A DNA stretch of 34,116 nucleotides, from the NCBI RefSeq assembly GCF_001952855.1, contig NZ_LPNO01000027.1, positions 1 to 34,116 on the forward strand, in the 5' to 3' direction. Shown piece by piece: positions 14,548 through 22,972 of the stretch (position 1 is its first letter; the number at the start of each line of letters is the position of its first letter). The stretch is from Pseudomonas sp. ATCC PTA-122608. GTDB taxonomy: Bacteria > Pseudomonadota > Gammaproteobacteria > Pseudomonadales > Pseudomonadaceae. Both the position numbers and the translations under genes were made by a program. The notes under the pieces are model-generated. The model was not told the origin of the DNA, did not search any database, and saw only the letters and a program-made list of their open reading frames with translations.

Positions 14548-16818
14548 TTGAAAGAGTGGTTTCTTGTGAAGATCAATACTGCGTTTAAGTTAAAGCCTTT
14601 AGTCGCAATGATGCAGGTCCCTTGCGTTATGTCCGTTTTATTCCTGGCACCTCAAGCCCAAGCCAGGCTGATTGAAAATGAGACCTACACCATTGGGCAT
14701 GGTGAACACATTGATTCGTTTGAGTTGCGCAACGCTACGCTTAACGTCAACAACACGTTTACGCGGGATGTCTATGCCGACGCTTCTACGCTGAACGTCA
14801 CCGACCGCAGCACCATCCTCGGCCCGGTGGTTGTCCAACGAGGCTCCAGTGTGAACGTGGCCAATAGCCGAGTGACCGCTTCCGGGGCGCTCAATAACGG
14901 TATTACGTTGTTCAGCAGCAATGCCCTGATCCAGGGGAGTGTGATTTCCAGCGCGGACCATTTCGGCATGTTGATCGGTCGGTACACGTCTGACACGACC
15001 GGGTCCACGGCAGTTGTGTCCGATAGCGTAATCTCCGGCGCTACCGGTGGCGCGGCGTTGACGGGCAACAGCTCGCTGGACTTGATGCAAAGCGAAGTGA
15101 TCGGTGTAAGCGAGGGCAGCTTCGGCCTGAGCCTGGAAAGTGCAACGGCCCGTGCTTTGCGCAGCAATATTACCGGCGGACTTAACGGCATAGTGATGTC
15201 GGTTGATCGTCGTATACCCAATGCGAACACATTGGTACTGGACCAGACCCGGGTCACCGGTACCACCGGTGCGGCCCTGCTTGTGCAGGGCGCGCGGGGG
15301 CAGGGCGCGGTCGCCGACATTCAGGTACTCAACGGCTCTACGCTGATCGGTGGCAACGGCAATCTGCTGGAAGTCAAAGGTGGCTCAATCGCCAATATGC
15401 AGGTCGATAACAGCCAGCTGCAAGGTGATGTGGTTGTCGAAGCCGGGAGTGCCGCCCACCTGCAGTTGAACAACTTTGCCTCCCTGACAGGCCGCCTGGA
15501 CAACGTCTCTTCGTTGCAGATCGGTGACCAGTCGATGTGGGTCATGACTGGCAACAGCCAGGTCGGTGCGCTGACCTTGTCGGATGGCATGGTCAAGTTC
15601 GGTGAAGGTGATGCGTTCTATCAGCTGGACCTGGGAAGCCTGTCTGGCCAGGGTACTTTTGTGATGGGCACCGACTTCGCGCGGGGCCTGACCGACTTTC
15701 TCAACATTACTGGCGATGCATCCGGTCATCACAATTTGTTGCTTGCCAGCAGCGGCGCGGAACCGCTCAACCCGGGCGACATACAGGTGGTGCACACCGG
15801 AGGCGGTGACGCACAGTTCGAACTGGTAGGCGGTTCGGTTGATGTGGGGGCCTGGTCCTACGGTCTTCGCCAAGACGGTACCGACTGGTTCCTCGACCCG
15901 AATAACCGCACCGTCAGCCCGGGCACCCGTTCGGTGCTGGCCTTGTTCAACACCGCACCGACCGTGTGGTACGGCGAAATGACCTCGTTGCGCAGCCGCA
16001 TGGGTGAACTGCGCCACAATGGCGCCGAGTCCGGTGGCTGGCTGCGTGCGTACGGCAACAAGTACGAAGTCTCCGGCGGCGAGGCGGGCGGTTACCAGCA
16101 GATTCAGCGTGGTTTCTCCCTGGGCGCGGACGCACCTGTCGGCGATGGCTGGTTGCTGGGGGTGATGGCCGGTCACAGTAACTCCGACCTGGACCTCAAC
16201 CGGGGGACGTCGGGTGAAGTAAAAAGCTACTACGCCGGCCTGTACGCAACGTGGCTGGATGAAGACAGCGGCTACTACTTCGATGGCGTGGTCAAAGCCA
16301 ACCGCCTGCAGAACTCATCCAAAGTAGGTTTGAGCGACGGCACGCAAACCAAAGGCAATTACAACACCAATGCGCTGGGCGCTTCTGCCGAGGTAGGTCG
16401 CCACATCAGGCTTGATGACGATTTCTTTGTCGAACCTTTCGCGCAAGCGTCGCTGGTGACTGTGCAAGGCAAGAGCTACAGCCTGGACAATGGCCTCAAA
16501 GCCAAAGGCAAGAACACTGACTCGGTGCTGGGCAAGTTGGGCGTGACCGTAGGGCGTGACTTCGTACTGGATGACGGCAGCGTGATGCAGCCGTATCTTC
16601 GCGGCGCCGTTGCCCATGAGTTTGCCAAGAACAATACGGTGTTGGTCAACAATCAGACGTTCAACAACGACCTGTCGGGATCACGTATCGAACTTGGCGC
16701 GGGGGTTGCCGTATCGCTGTCCAAGCACCTGCAATTGCATGCTGACTTCGACTACGGCCAGGGCAAGCATGTTGATCAGCCTTGGGGCGCCAATGTTGGC
16801 ATGCGGTATAGCTGGTAA
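14548..16818 (+). CDS. Classical (type Va) autotransporter with pertactin-like passenger
   Basis: From the TTG at 14548 the protein has 756 residues. Parts in order: a signal peptide with KINTAFKLKPL, a hydrophobic core and cleavage after APQAQA (about residue 39); a passenger of about 430 residues rich in short N/S/G/T/V repeats typical of a right-handed beta-helix (TLNVTDRSTIL, VNVANSRVTASGALNNG); an autochaperone-like region; and a C-terminal barrel from about 470 (WYGEMTSLRSRMGELR...) ending in GMRYSW, the required terminal aromatic. It should be secreted across the outer membrane and displayed on the surface. The start is uncertain: no ATG lies before the signal core. TTG 14548 has GGAG 6 nt upstream, and GTG 14566 (VKINTAF...) is the alternative. 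No serine protease motif is seen, so an adhesin-like role is the best guess. A bidirectional terminator follows. Confidence 0.88.
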   Translation: MKEWFLVKINTAFKLKPLVAMMQVPCVMSVLFLAPQAQARLIENETYTIGHGEHIDSFELRNATLNVNNTFTRDVYADASTLNVTDRSTILGPVVVQRGSSVNVANSRVTASGALNNGITLFSSNALIQGSVISSADHFGMLIGRYTSDTTGSTAVVSDSVISGATGGAALTGNSSLDLMQSEVIGVSEGSFGLSLESATARALRSNITGGLNGIVMSVDRRIPNANTLVLDQTRVTGTTGAALLVQGARGQGAVADIQVLNGSTLIGGNGNLLEVKGGSIANMQVDNSQLQGDVVVEAGSAAHLQLNNFASLTGRLDNVSSLQIGDQSMWVMTGNSQVGALTLSDGMVKFGEGDAFYQLDLGSLSGQGTFVMGTDFARGLTDFLNITGDASGHHNLLLASSGAEPLNPGDIQVVHTGGGDAQFELVGGSVDVGAWSYGLRQDGTDWFLDPNNRTVSPGTRSVLALFNTAPTVWYGEMTSLRSRMGELRHNGAESGGWLRAYGNKYEVSGGEAGGYQQIQRGFSLGADAPVGDGWLLGVMAGHSNSDLDLNRGTSGEVKSYYAGLYATWLDEDSGYYFDGVVKANRLQNSSKVGLSDGTQTKGNYNTNALGASAEVGRHIRLDDDFFVEPFAQASLVTVQGKSYSLDNGLKAKGKNTDSVLGKLGVTVGRDFVLDDGSVMQPYLRGAVAHEFAKNNTVLVNNQTFNNDLSGSRIELGAGVAVSLSKHLQLHADFDYGQGKHVDQPWGANVGMRYSW

Positions 16819-16834
16819 AAGCTGCTGGTAAATA

Positions 16835-16864
16835 AAAACGCCCCGAGACCGGGGCGTTTTTTTT
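16835..16864. terminator. Strong rho-independent terminator, bidirectional
   Basis: AAAACGCCCCG pairs with CGGGGCGTTTT over a 4-base loop, followed by more T residues on the plus strand and preceded by an A-run that becomes a T-tract on the minus strand. It separates the convergent autotransporter gene and the hypothetical gene at 16878-17366 and should serve both. Confidence 0.92.
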
Positions 16865-16877
16865 GCAGCGCATTTAA

Positions 16878-17366
16878 TCAAAGGTTGAACAAAATCTGCA
16901 GTCTTTGCTCTGCACCACCGACATCATAGAAATAGACATCCAATGCGCCGCTGACATGGTTGGAGATGATGTCATGAAAAAACTCTATGGTCCTACGATG
17001 TGCGCTATAGGCAGGCGTGGGTGGATCATCGTACGTCATGTTAATGATCGAGAACCGTTGCTCTCTTTCGTCCTCCTTCAGCGTGTAGCGCCCGGAGGGT
17101 AGTAGAGCCCGGTCGTACGTATATTTGAAGATGATCACTTGTTTGAAAATGTCTGAACCTTGAGCTTTTCCATGACGCGAAGTGCTACCTGCCAGATCGG
17201 GCGGTGGGCCAGTCATCGTGCCTTCAGCCAACCAGAACCCGTTTTTCAGTTCATGACTCAAAAACTGTGGCTTGAATTTTTTGTCTGCGACGACTCCTTC
17301 GAAAAAGCGTGTGTTGGTTGCGGTTCGGGTGGATTTGGCGGCAGGGGCAGTTGCAGTACTCATCAT
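16878..17366 (-). CDS. Hypothetical protein, unknown function
   Basis: This is a 162-residue soluble protein without signal peptide or membrane segment. I do not recognise a family. Features seen: a Thr/Ala-rich, basic N-terminus (STATAPAAKSTRTATNTR) that looks disordered, then a compact mixed region with FKPQFLSHELKNGFWLAEG, IFKYTYDRALLPSGRYTL and a C-terminal TIEFFHDIISNHVSGALDVYFYDVG. The start is the ATG at 17366, which has GGAG 6 nt upstream; a TTG at 17381 in the same frame lacks this. The copy 2 duplicated element lies 87 nt upstream in the same orientation as copy 1 has to the first Ig-module gene. This suggests the two genes answer to one regulator. Monocistronic, with its own terminator. 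Confidence 0.75.
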   Translation of the reverse strand: MMSTATAPAAKSTRTATNTRFFEGVVADKKFKPQFLSHELKNGFWLAEGTMTGPPPDLAGSTSRHGKAQGSDIFKQVIIFKYTYDRALLPSGRYTLKEDEREQRFSIINMTYDDPPTPAYSAHRRTIEFFHDIISNHVSGALDVYFYDVGGAEQRLQILFNL

Positions 17367-17453
17367 CAAACTCTCCTTCAATACAGTGAAGTGTGCGGTG
17401 AATGTCGCGGGTGCAAAGTGAGTTCATTCAGCGCCCTAACGTGCTGCGCCACA

Positions 17454-17489
17454 ACTGTCAGAATTCACAGGTTTTCCAACCGTTCGTCG
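17454..17489 (-). repeat. Copy 2 of the 36-37-bp duplicated element, upstream of the hypothetical gene
   Basis: Read on the minus strand it is CGACGAACGG, linker TTGGAA, then the core AACCTGTGAATTCTGACAGT. The core differs from copy 1 at a single base (GAATTC versus GAGTTC). It ends 87 nt before the ATG at 17366. Sequence beyond the element does not match copy 1, so conservation is limited to the element itself. Confidence 0.7.
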
Positions 17490-17495
17490 CTTTCC

Positions 17496-18101
17496 CTACG
17501 TGCCTGCCATAACGCTCAGCCACGCGGACCCGAACAACAGCAACGCCATGCCTTGGTTAAAACGCTGCATGGCCCGGGCCGAGCGGAATACCCGGCTCGA
17601 ACCCACTCCCAGCAACGCCCACGCTCCCAGGCACGGCAACGAAATCATAAAAAACGCCAACGACAGGTACAGCACATGGCTCTGGCGTTCGTCGCCATTG
17701 CCGGCAAACACACTGACCACCGCCAGGGCCATCATCCAGGTCTTGGGGTTGACCAATTGCAGGCTGGCGGCACCCGCCAGGCCCAGACGTTTTTGAGGGG
17801 TGTTCGGGTCGATGGCTTCGGCCGGGGCGCGGAAGATCTGCCAGGCCAGATAGCTGAGCCAGGCAACGCCCACCCATTGCATCGCGGCCTGGACCCTGGG
17901 CAATTGCGCCAGCGACTGGCCCACGCCCGAGCCCACCAGCAACACAATCCCCGCCGCGCCCATACAAGCACCCAATACGATAGGCAACGCAGCCTTGAGC
18001 CCATAACGCGCGCTGTTGCTCAGCACCAGGATATTGGTCGGGCCGGGGGTAATGGAGGCGACGAAGGCGAATAACAGAAAGGGCAGCAGGGTAGGGAACA
18101 T
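17496..18101 (-). CDS. LysE/RhtB-family amino-acid exporter
   Basis: This 201-residue inner-membrane protein has about six hydrophobic segments and the LysE/RhtB hallmark near the N-terminus, FVASITPGPTNILVLSNSARYG (about 13-34; P-G-P is the family signature). QLVNPKTWMMALAVVS (about 114-129) is the second conserved block. These proteins export amino acids or related metabolites down the proton gradient. The ATG is at 18101. The AraC-type regulator lies just upstream on the same strand with a 54-nt gap, so the pair is probably a regulator-exporter unit. The exported substrate is not predictable. Confidence 0.9.
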   Translation of the reverse strand: MFPTLLPFLLFAFVASITPGPTNILVLSNSARYGLKAALPIVLGACMGAAGIVLLVGSGVGQSLAQLPRVQAAMQWVGVAWLSYLAWQIFRAPAEAIDPNTPQKRLGLAGAASLQLVNPKTWMMALAVVSVFAGNGDERQSHVLYLSLAFFMISLPCLGAWALLGVGSSRVFRSARAMQRFNQGMALLLFGSAWLSVMAGT

Positions 18102-18155
18102 GGTGATGCGACTCCGATGTGCAAGGCAATGGAGTCGATCTTCACAAGCGGCTCG

Positions 18156-18995
18156 TTAGCTGTCTGGAAGATTTGAGCAGCGCTTGCGGTACGCAGCCGG
18201 TGTCATGCCGTAGGCCCGCACAAACCAACGGCCCAAATGGCTCTGGTCGGCAAAGCCCAGGCTGGTGGCGACCTCGGCAGGCTGCTCGCCCTTGGCCAGC
18301 AAGTGACGGGCACGGGCCAGGCGCAGTTGCACCAGGTAGGCATGAGGCGGCAGACCGAAGGCGCTCTTGAAGGCGCGGGTCAGGCGGAAGCGGTCTACGC
18401 CGGTCGCCAGGGCCAATTCGTCCATGCCGACGTCCTGATGCAGATGGGCGTGCAGGTACTCGCGGGCCTTATGGGCCACCAGAGGCAGGCGCGGGTCCTG
18501 GTGATAGCGCTGGCGCCAGTGCAACTGGCCGGTCAGGCGCTCCAGCAAGTGGTCGAGGGCGTGTTGGCGCACGATGCGCAGTTCGCCGCTGTGCAGGCTT
18601 TGAAACGCCTGGCTGGTGGCAAGCGCCAGGCGAGGATCGCTGGCAAGGGTGGTGGCAAACCCCAGCTGACTGTTGGCCGGGGCTTCCTCGAACACTGCCG
18701 CCACTTCCCGCTGCAGCCACTGTGGGTCGAGGTACAGCATGCGGTAGGTAAACCCGGCTTCGGTGGGGGCGTGGCCGTCATGGATTTCCCCTGGTTCCAG
18801 CAGAAACACCTTGCCTGGCGTGCTCTGGTGACGGGTGCTGCGGCAATTGAATTGCTGCACGCCTTGCTCCGTGACGCCCACCAGGTAGCTGTCGTGCCAG
18901 TGCGGATCGTAGGCATGGCCCTCGAAATGCGCACGCAGGGTCTCGATGCCGGTGTCGGCGTCCTGGGACAGGTCGATCCAGTTGTGTGCAGCCAT
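18156..18995 (-). CDS. AraC-family transcriptional regulator of the LysE-type exporter
   Basis: This 279-residue protein begins MAAHNWIDLSQDADTG. It has an N-terminal cupin-like AraC ligand domain (HWHDSYLVGVTEQGVQQFNC, a P-G-x-V/E-x-x-L-x-P-x-E block) and a C-terminal double helix-turn-helix. The first motif is MDELALATGVDRFRLTRAFK and the second PAEVATSLGFADQSHLGRWF, with the family ending YGMTPAAYRK. It probably senses the exported amino acid and activates the exporter gene downstream. I chose the ATG at 18995. An alternative ATG at 19007 (MGFFMAAH) precedes it, separated by a run of seven T. A longer frame to 19079 runs through a REPIN and is not credible. Confidence 0.88.
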   Translation of the reverse strand: MAAHNWIDLSQDADTGIETLRAHFEGHAYDPHWHDSYLVGVTEQGVQQFNCRSTRHQSTPGKVFLLEPGEIHDGHAPTEAGFTYRMLYLDPQWLQREVAAVFEEAPANSQLGFATTLASDPRLALATSQAFQSLHSGELRIVRQHALDHLLERLTGQLHWRQRYHQDPRLPLVAHKAREYLHAHLHQDVGMDELALATGVDRFRLTRAFKSAFGLPPHAYLVQLRLARARHLLAKGEQPAEVATSLGFADQSHLGRWFVRAYGMTPAAYRKRCSNLPDS

Positions 18996-19017
18996 AAAAA
19001 AACCCATGGGTAGTAAC

Positions 19018-19131
19018 TGTAGGAGCGAGCTTGCTCGCGAAGAACCTGAGCGCGCCGCGTCAAGCCAGGCAGTGCCCATTATCGTTGACGTTCTTCGTCG
19101 GAACGCCGCCCGGAGCAGGCTCGCTCTTACA
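19018..19131. repeat. Degenerate REPIN (GTAGGAGCGAGC type)
   Basis: The left arm TGTAGGAGCGAGCTTGCTCG is well conserved. The right arm (reverse complement TGTAAGAGCGAGCCTGCTCC) has diverged and carries extra bases before CGAAGAACG. It lies between the AraC regulator start and the stop of the DUF1345 gene. Confidence 0.75.
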
Positions 19132-19161
19132 GGGGGTTAGCGTCTAGAAGTTTTGTGCAGC

Positions 19162-19803
19162 TCAACCAAACAGCCCGGCGGCAATGTTGATCGAGAACCC
19201 CAGTATCGCCGTATTGAACAGAAACCCGATCAGCGATTGCCCCAGCACCACCTTGCGCATGGTCCGCGTGGCAACCCCGACGTCCGCGGTTTGCACCGCC
19301 ACGCCGATGGTGAACGAGAAGTACAGGAAGTCCCAGTAATTGGGAGTGCGCAAATCCTCGGCAAAACGCAACGCCGGCTCGGGGCCGTCCCAGGTGTAAT
19401 ACAGCCGCGCGTAGTGCACGCTGAAAATCACCCCGATCAGCAGCCACGAACCGATCACCGTCAGCCCGGTAAACCCGTAGTGCAACAGGCGCGTCGTGGC
19501 GTCCAGGTCCTTGCTGCCCACCAGTTCAAAGGTGATGGTCGCCAGGCTGGCGATGGCCGCGATGCACACCATGAACAGTACCAGACCGGCGTTCTCGTCC
19601 TCGATCTCGGCGATGCGTTTTACATCGTCGGCGCGGGAATGGCTGGTGAGCCAGAGCATCAGCACCAGGTAGGTCCAGACGCCCGCGTTCCAGCCGATGA
19701 GGATTTTGCTGATGATCGTATCGGCCGGAGCCAGGAGCCCCACCGCCAGGCCCAACACGGCGGCGGAGGACAGGCGAGGGTGGGTGCGGGCGAGGAAGGG
19801 CAT
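19162..19803 (-). CDS. DUF1345 inner-membrane protein
   Basis: This 213-residue protein has about five to six hydrophobic segments. The blocks LIGWNAGVWTYLVLMLW, TWDGPEPALRFAEDLRTPNY and WDFLYFSFTIGVAVQTADVGV are those I associate with DUF1345 membrane proteins, which also resemble the pore loop of small ion channels (FSFTIG...TADV). The function is unknown. The ATG at 19803 is the first in frame and gives a normal family length. It sits alone between the AraC gene and the efflux operon, all on the minus strand; no shared operon is evident. Confidence 0.85.
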   Translation of the reverse strand: MPFLARTHPRLSSAAVLGLAVGLLAPADTIISKILIGWNAGVWTYLVLMLWLTSHSRADDVKRIAEIEDENAGLVLFMVCIAAIASLATITFELVGSKDLDATTRLLHYGFTGLTVIGSWLLIGVIFSVHYARLYYTWDGPEPALRFAEDLRTPNYWDFLYFSFTIGVAVQTADVGVATRTMRKVVLGQSLIGFLFNTAILGFSINIAAGLFG

Positions 19804-19856
19804 GGGAACTCGATGGGCCAGGGTTTGCGTTACCTTAGCCCACCTTAGTCCTTTGT

Positions 19857-22800
19857 TCAGCTGTCTTTGTGGCGCTTTTTCACCAGCTTCATCACCACCA
19901 CGAAGAACACCGGCACAAACACCACCGCCAGCGTCGCGGTAATCATCCCGCCGATCACCCCGGTGCCGATGGCCTGCTGGCTCGCCGAGCTGGCGCCGGT
20001 GGCGATCGCCAACGGCACCACGCCGAGGATGAACGCCAGGGACGTCATGATGATCGGCCGCAGACGCAGGCGTGCAGCCTTGAGCGTCGCATCGACCAGG
20101 TCTTCACCCTGGTCATACAGGTCCTTGGCGAACTCGATGATCAGGATCGCGTTTTTCGCCGACAGGCCAATGATGGTAATCAGGCCAACCTTGAAGAACA
20201 CATCGTTGGGCATCCCGCGCAAGCTCACGGCCAATACCGCGCCGAGCACGCCGAGGGGCACCACCAGCAGCACCGAGGTCGGAATCGACCAGCTTTCATA
20301 CAACGCCGCCAGGCACAGGAACACGATCAGCAGCGACAGGCCGAGCAGCAGCGGGGCCTGGGAACCGGACAAGCGCTCCTGCAACGACAGGCCGGTCCAT
20401 TCCTGGCCGAGGCCCGCAGGCAACTGGCTGACCAGGCGCTGAATTTCTTCCATCGCCTCGCCGGTACTGTGGCCTGGCGCCGATTCACCGGAAATTGCGA
20501 TGGCCGGGTAACCGTTGTAACGGGTCAACTGGGCCGGGCCCTGGATCCAGCGCGCTTCGACGAAGGCCGACAGCGGCACCATCTTCCCGGCGTTGTTGCG
20601 CACATGGATCTTCATCAGGTCGGCCACCTGGCTGCGCTGATCACCTTCGGCTTGCACCACCACCCGCTGCATGCGGCCCTGGTTGGGGAAGTCGTTGATA
20701 TACGCCGAGCCGATGGCCGACGACAGCACATTGCCGATGTCGGCAAAGGAAATGCCCAGGGCGTTGGCTTGCTTGCGGTCAACTTCCAGCTGTACCTGAG
20801 GTGCCTCGGCCAGGGCGCTTTCACGCACATTGGCCAGGATCGGGCTTTTCTCGGCAGCGGCCAGCAGTTCGGTGCGGGCCTCCATCAACGCGGCATGGCC
20901 GACGCCGCCACGGTCCTGCAGGCGGAACTCGAAACCACTCGAGGTGCCCAGGCCATCCACCGGCGGCGGCAAAATCGCATAGGCAATCGCGTCCTTCAGC
21001 TCGGTAAAGGCCGCGTTGGCACGGTCTGCAATGGCGGCGGCGGAATCCTTGCTGCTGCGTTCCGACCAATCCTTGAGCGTGGTAAATGCCAGCGCTGCGT
21101 TCTGCCCCGAGCCGGAGAAGCTGAAGCCCATGATCATTGTGGTATCGCCCACACCCGGCTCGCCGGCGTTATGCGCCTCGATCTGCTCGGCCACCTGCAC
21201 CGTGCGGTTCTTGCTCGCACCTGGCGGCAGCTGGATATCGGTGATGGTGTAGCCCTGGTCTTCCACTGGGAGGAACGAGGAGGGCAGGCGGCTGAACAAC
21301 ACCCCCAGGCCCACCACCAACACCAGATAGATCAGCAGGTAACGCCCGCTGCGCTTGAGGGCATAGGCCACCCAGCCTTCATAGCGGTCGGTGAACTGTT
21401 CGAAGCGCCGGTTGAACCAGCCGAAAAAGCCGCCTTTCTCATGGTGTTCGCCCTTGGCAATCGGCTTGAGCAAGGTGGCGCACAGGGCCGGGGTCAAGGT
21501 CAGGGCGAGGAATGCCGAGAACAGGATCGAGGTGGCCATCGACAACGAGAACTGCTGATAGATCACGCCCACCGAACCCGGCATGAACGCCATCGGCAGG
21601 AACACCGCCACCAGCACCAGCGTAATGCCGACAATGGCCCCGGTAATCTGGCCCATGGCCTTGCGCGTGGCTTCCTTGGGCGAAAGGCCCTCGGTGACCA
21701 TGATCCGCTCGACGTTCTCCACCACCACAATCGCATCGTCCACCAGGATGCCGATGGCCAAGACCATGCCGAACATGGTCAGTACGTTGATCGAGAAACC
21801 CAGCAACAGCATGGTGGCGAAAGTGCCCATCAAGGCGATCGGCACCACCAGCGTCGGGATCAGCGTATAGCGGATGTTTTGCAGGAACAGGAACATCACC
21901 GCAAACACCAGCAACATCGCCTCGCCCAGGGTGTACACCACCTTGGTGATCGAGACCTTCACGAACGGCGAAGTGTCATACGGGATCTTGTACTCGACGT
22001 TGGCCGGGAAGTAGCGCGCCAGTTCGTCCATCTTCGCCCGCACCAGGGTCGCGGTGCTCAAGGCGTTGGCGCCCGGCGACAGCTGCACGCTGACCGCGGT
22101 GGACGGCTTGCCGTTCAGGCGGGTGGAGAACTGATATTCCTGGCTGCCGATTTCCACCCGCGCCACGTCACCGACGCGCACGGTGGAACCGTCCGGATTG
22201 GCCTTGAGCACGATGTCGGCAAATTCGGCCGGGGTCGACAGCTGGCCTTTCACCAGGATCGAAGCAGTGACTTCCTGGGTCTTGGTACCCGGCAAATCAC
22301 CGATGCTGCCCGCTGATACCTGGGCGTTCTGCGCCGCGATGGCGGCGTTGACGTCCGCCGGGGTCAGGTTGAAACCGATCAGTTTCTGCGGGTCGATCCA
22401 GATCCGCATTGCGCGCTCGGCGCCATACAGCTGGGCCTTGCCCACACCGTCCAGGCGTTTGAGTTCGTTCATCACGTTGCGCGCCAGGTAATCGCTGAGC
22501 GCTACGTCATCGAGCTTGCCGTCGCTGGAGGTGAGGGTCACCAGCAGCAGGAAGCCGGCGGAAACTTTCTCCACCTGCAAGCCCTGCTGTGTCACGGCTT
22601 GGGGCAGGCGCGGCTCCACGGCCTTGAGGCGGTTTTGCACGTCAACCTGGGCCATCTCCGGGTCGGTGCCCGGCTGGAAGGTCGCGGTGATGGTGGCCGA
22701 ACCCAGGCTGCTCTGGGATTCGAAATACAGCAGGTGATCGGCGCCGTTAAGCTCCTGCTCGATCAGGCTGACCACGCTTTCGTCCAGGGTTTGCGCGGAG

Positions 22801-22955
22801 GCACCCGGGTACACCGCATAGATCTCGACTTTCGGCGGCGCGACGTTGGGGTACTGCGCCACCGGCAACTGCGGGATGGCGAGGGCGCCGGCCAGCAGGA
22901 TAAACAGGGCGACCACCCAGGCGAAGATCGGGCGGTCAATAAAGAACTGCGGCAT
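19857..22955 (-). CDS. RND multidrug efflux transporter, HAE1 family (MexN-like)
   Basis: This 1032-residue inner-membrane pump subunit of the AcrB/MexB type exports drugs using proton influx. The opening MPQFFIDRPIFAWVVALFILLAG is the classical RND start. The proton-relay pair in TM4 is Asp406-Asp407 (GILVDDAIVVVENV). Two large periplasmic loops and the second-half duplicate (GLITIIGLSAKNAILIIEFAKD) are present, and the length is normal. The adaptor gene lies 17 nt upstream, giving an adaptor-pump operon without an outer-membrane gene, so an OprM/TolC homologue from elsewhere must complete it. Gene order together with the divergent OmpR-type regulator and kinase matches mexMN with PA1437-PA1438 in P. 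aeruginosa. The MexMN assignment is from gene order and recalled similarity, not a search. Confidence 0.92.
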   Translation of the reverse strand: MPQFFIDRPIFAWVVALFILLAGALAIPQLPVAQYPNVAPPKVEIYAVYPGASAQTLDESVVSLIEQELNGADHLLYFESQSSLGSATITATFQPGTDPEMAQVDVQNRLKAVEPRLPQAVTQQGLQVEKVSAGFLLLVTLTSSDGKLDDVALSDYLARNVMNELKRLDGVGKAQLYGAERAMRIWIDPQKLIGFNLTPADVNAAIAAQNAQVSAGSIGDLPGTKTQEVTASILVKGQLSTPAEFADIVLKANPDGSTVRVGDVARVEIGSQEYQFSTRLNGKPSTAVSVQLSPGANALSTATLVRAKMDELARYFPANVEYKIPYDTSPFVKVSITKVVYTLGEAMLLVFAVMFLFLQNIRYTLIPTLVVPIALMGTFATMLLLGFSINVLTMFGMVLAIGILVDDAIVVVENVERIMVTEGLSPKEATRKAMGQITGAIVGITLVLVAVFLPMAFMPGSVGVIYQQFSLSMATSILFSAFLALTLTPALCATLLKPIAKGEHHEKGGFFGWFNRRFEQFTDRYEGWVAYALKRSGRYLLIYLVLVVGLGVLFSRLPSSFLPVEDQGYTITDIQLPPGASKNRTVQVAEQIEAHNAGEPGVGDTTMIMGFSFSGSGQNAALAFTTLKDWSERSSKDSAAAIADRANAAFTELKDAIAYAILPPPVDGLGTSSGFEFRLQDRGGVGHAALMEARTELLAAAEKSPILANVRESALAEAPQVQLEVDRKQANALGISFADIGNVLSSAIGSAYINDFPNQGRMQRVVVQAEGDQRSQVADLMKIHVRNNAGKMVPLSAFVEARWIQGPAQLTRYNGYPAIAISGESAPGHSTGEAMEEIQRLVSQLPAGLGQEWTGLSLQERLSGSQAPLLLGLSLLIVFLCLAALYESWSIPTSVLLVVPLGVLGAVLAVSLRGMPNDVFFKVGLITIIGLSAKNAILIIEFAKDLYDQGEDLVDATLKAARLRLRPIIMTSLAFILGVVPLAIATGASSASQQAIGTGVIGGMITATLAVVFVPVFFVVVMKLVKKRHKDS

Positions 22956-22972
22956 TGTGAACTATCCCTTTC

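Noticed and set aside
18996..19079. N-terminal extension of the AraC regulator
   Set aside because: The extra residues are translated REPIN sequence; the family starts at about 18995.
19869..22316. Long open frame on the plus strand opposite the RND pump gene
   Set aside because: High-GC shadow of the pump gene; translation is rich in H/R/Q/G with no domain, and the minus-strand frame is a clear full-length RND protein.
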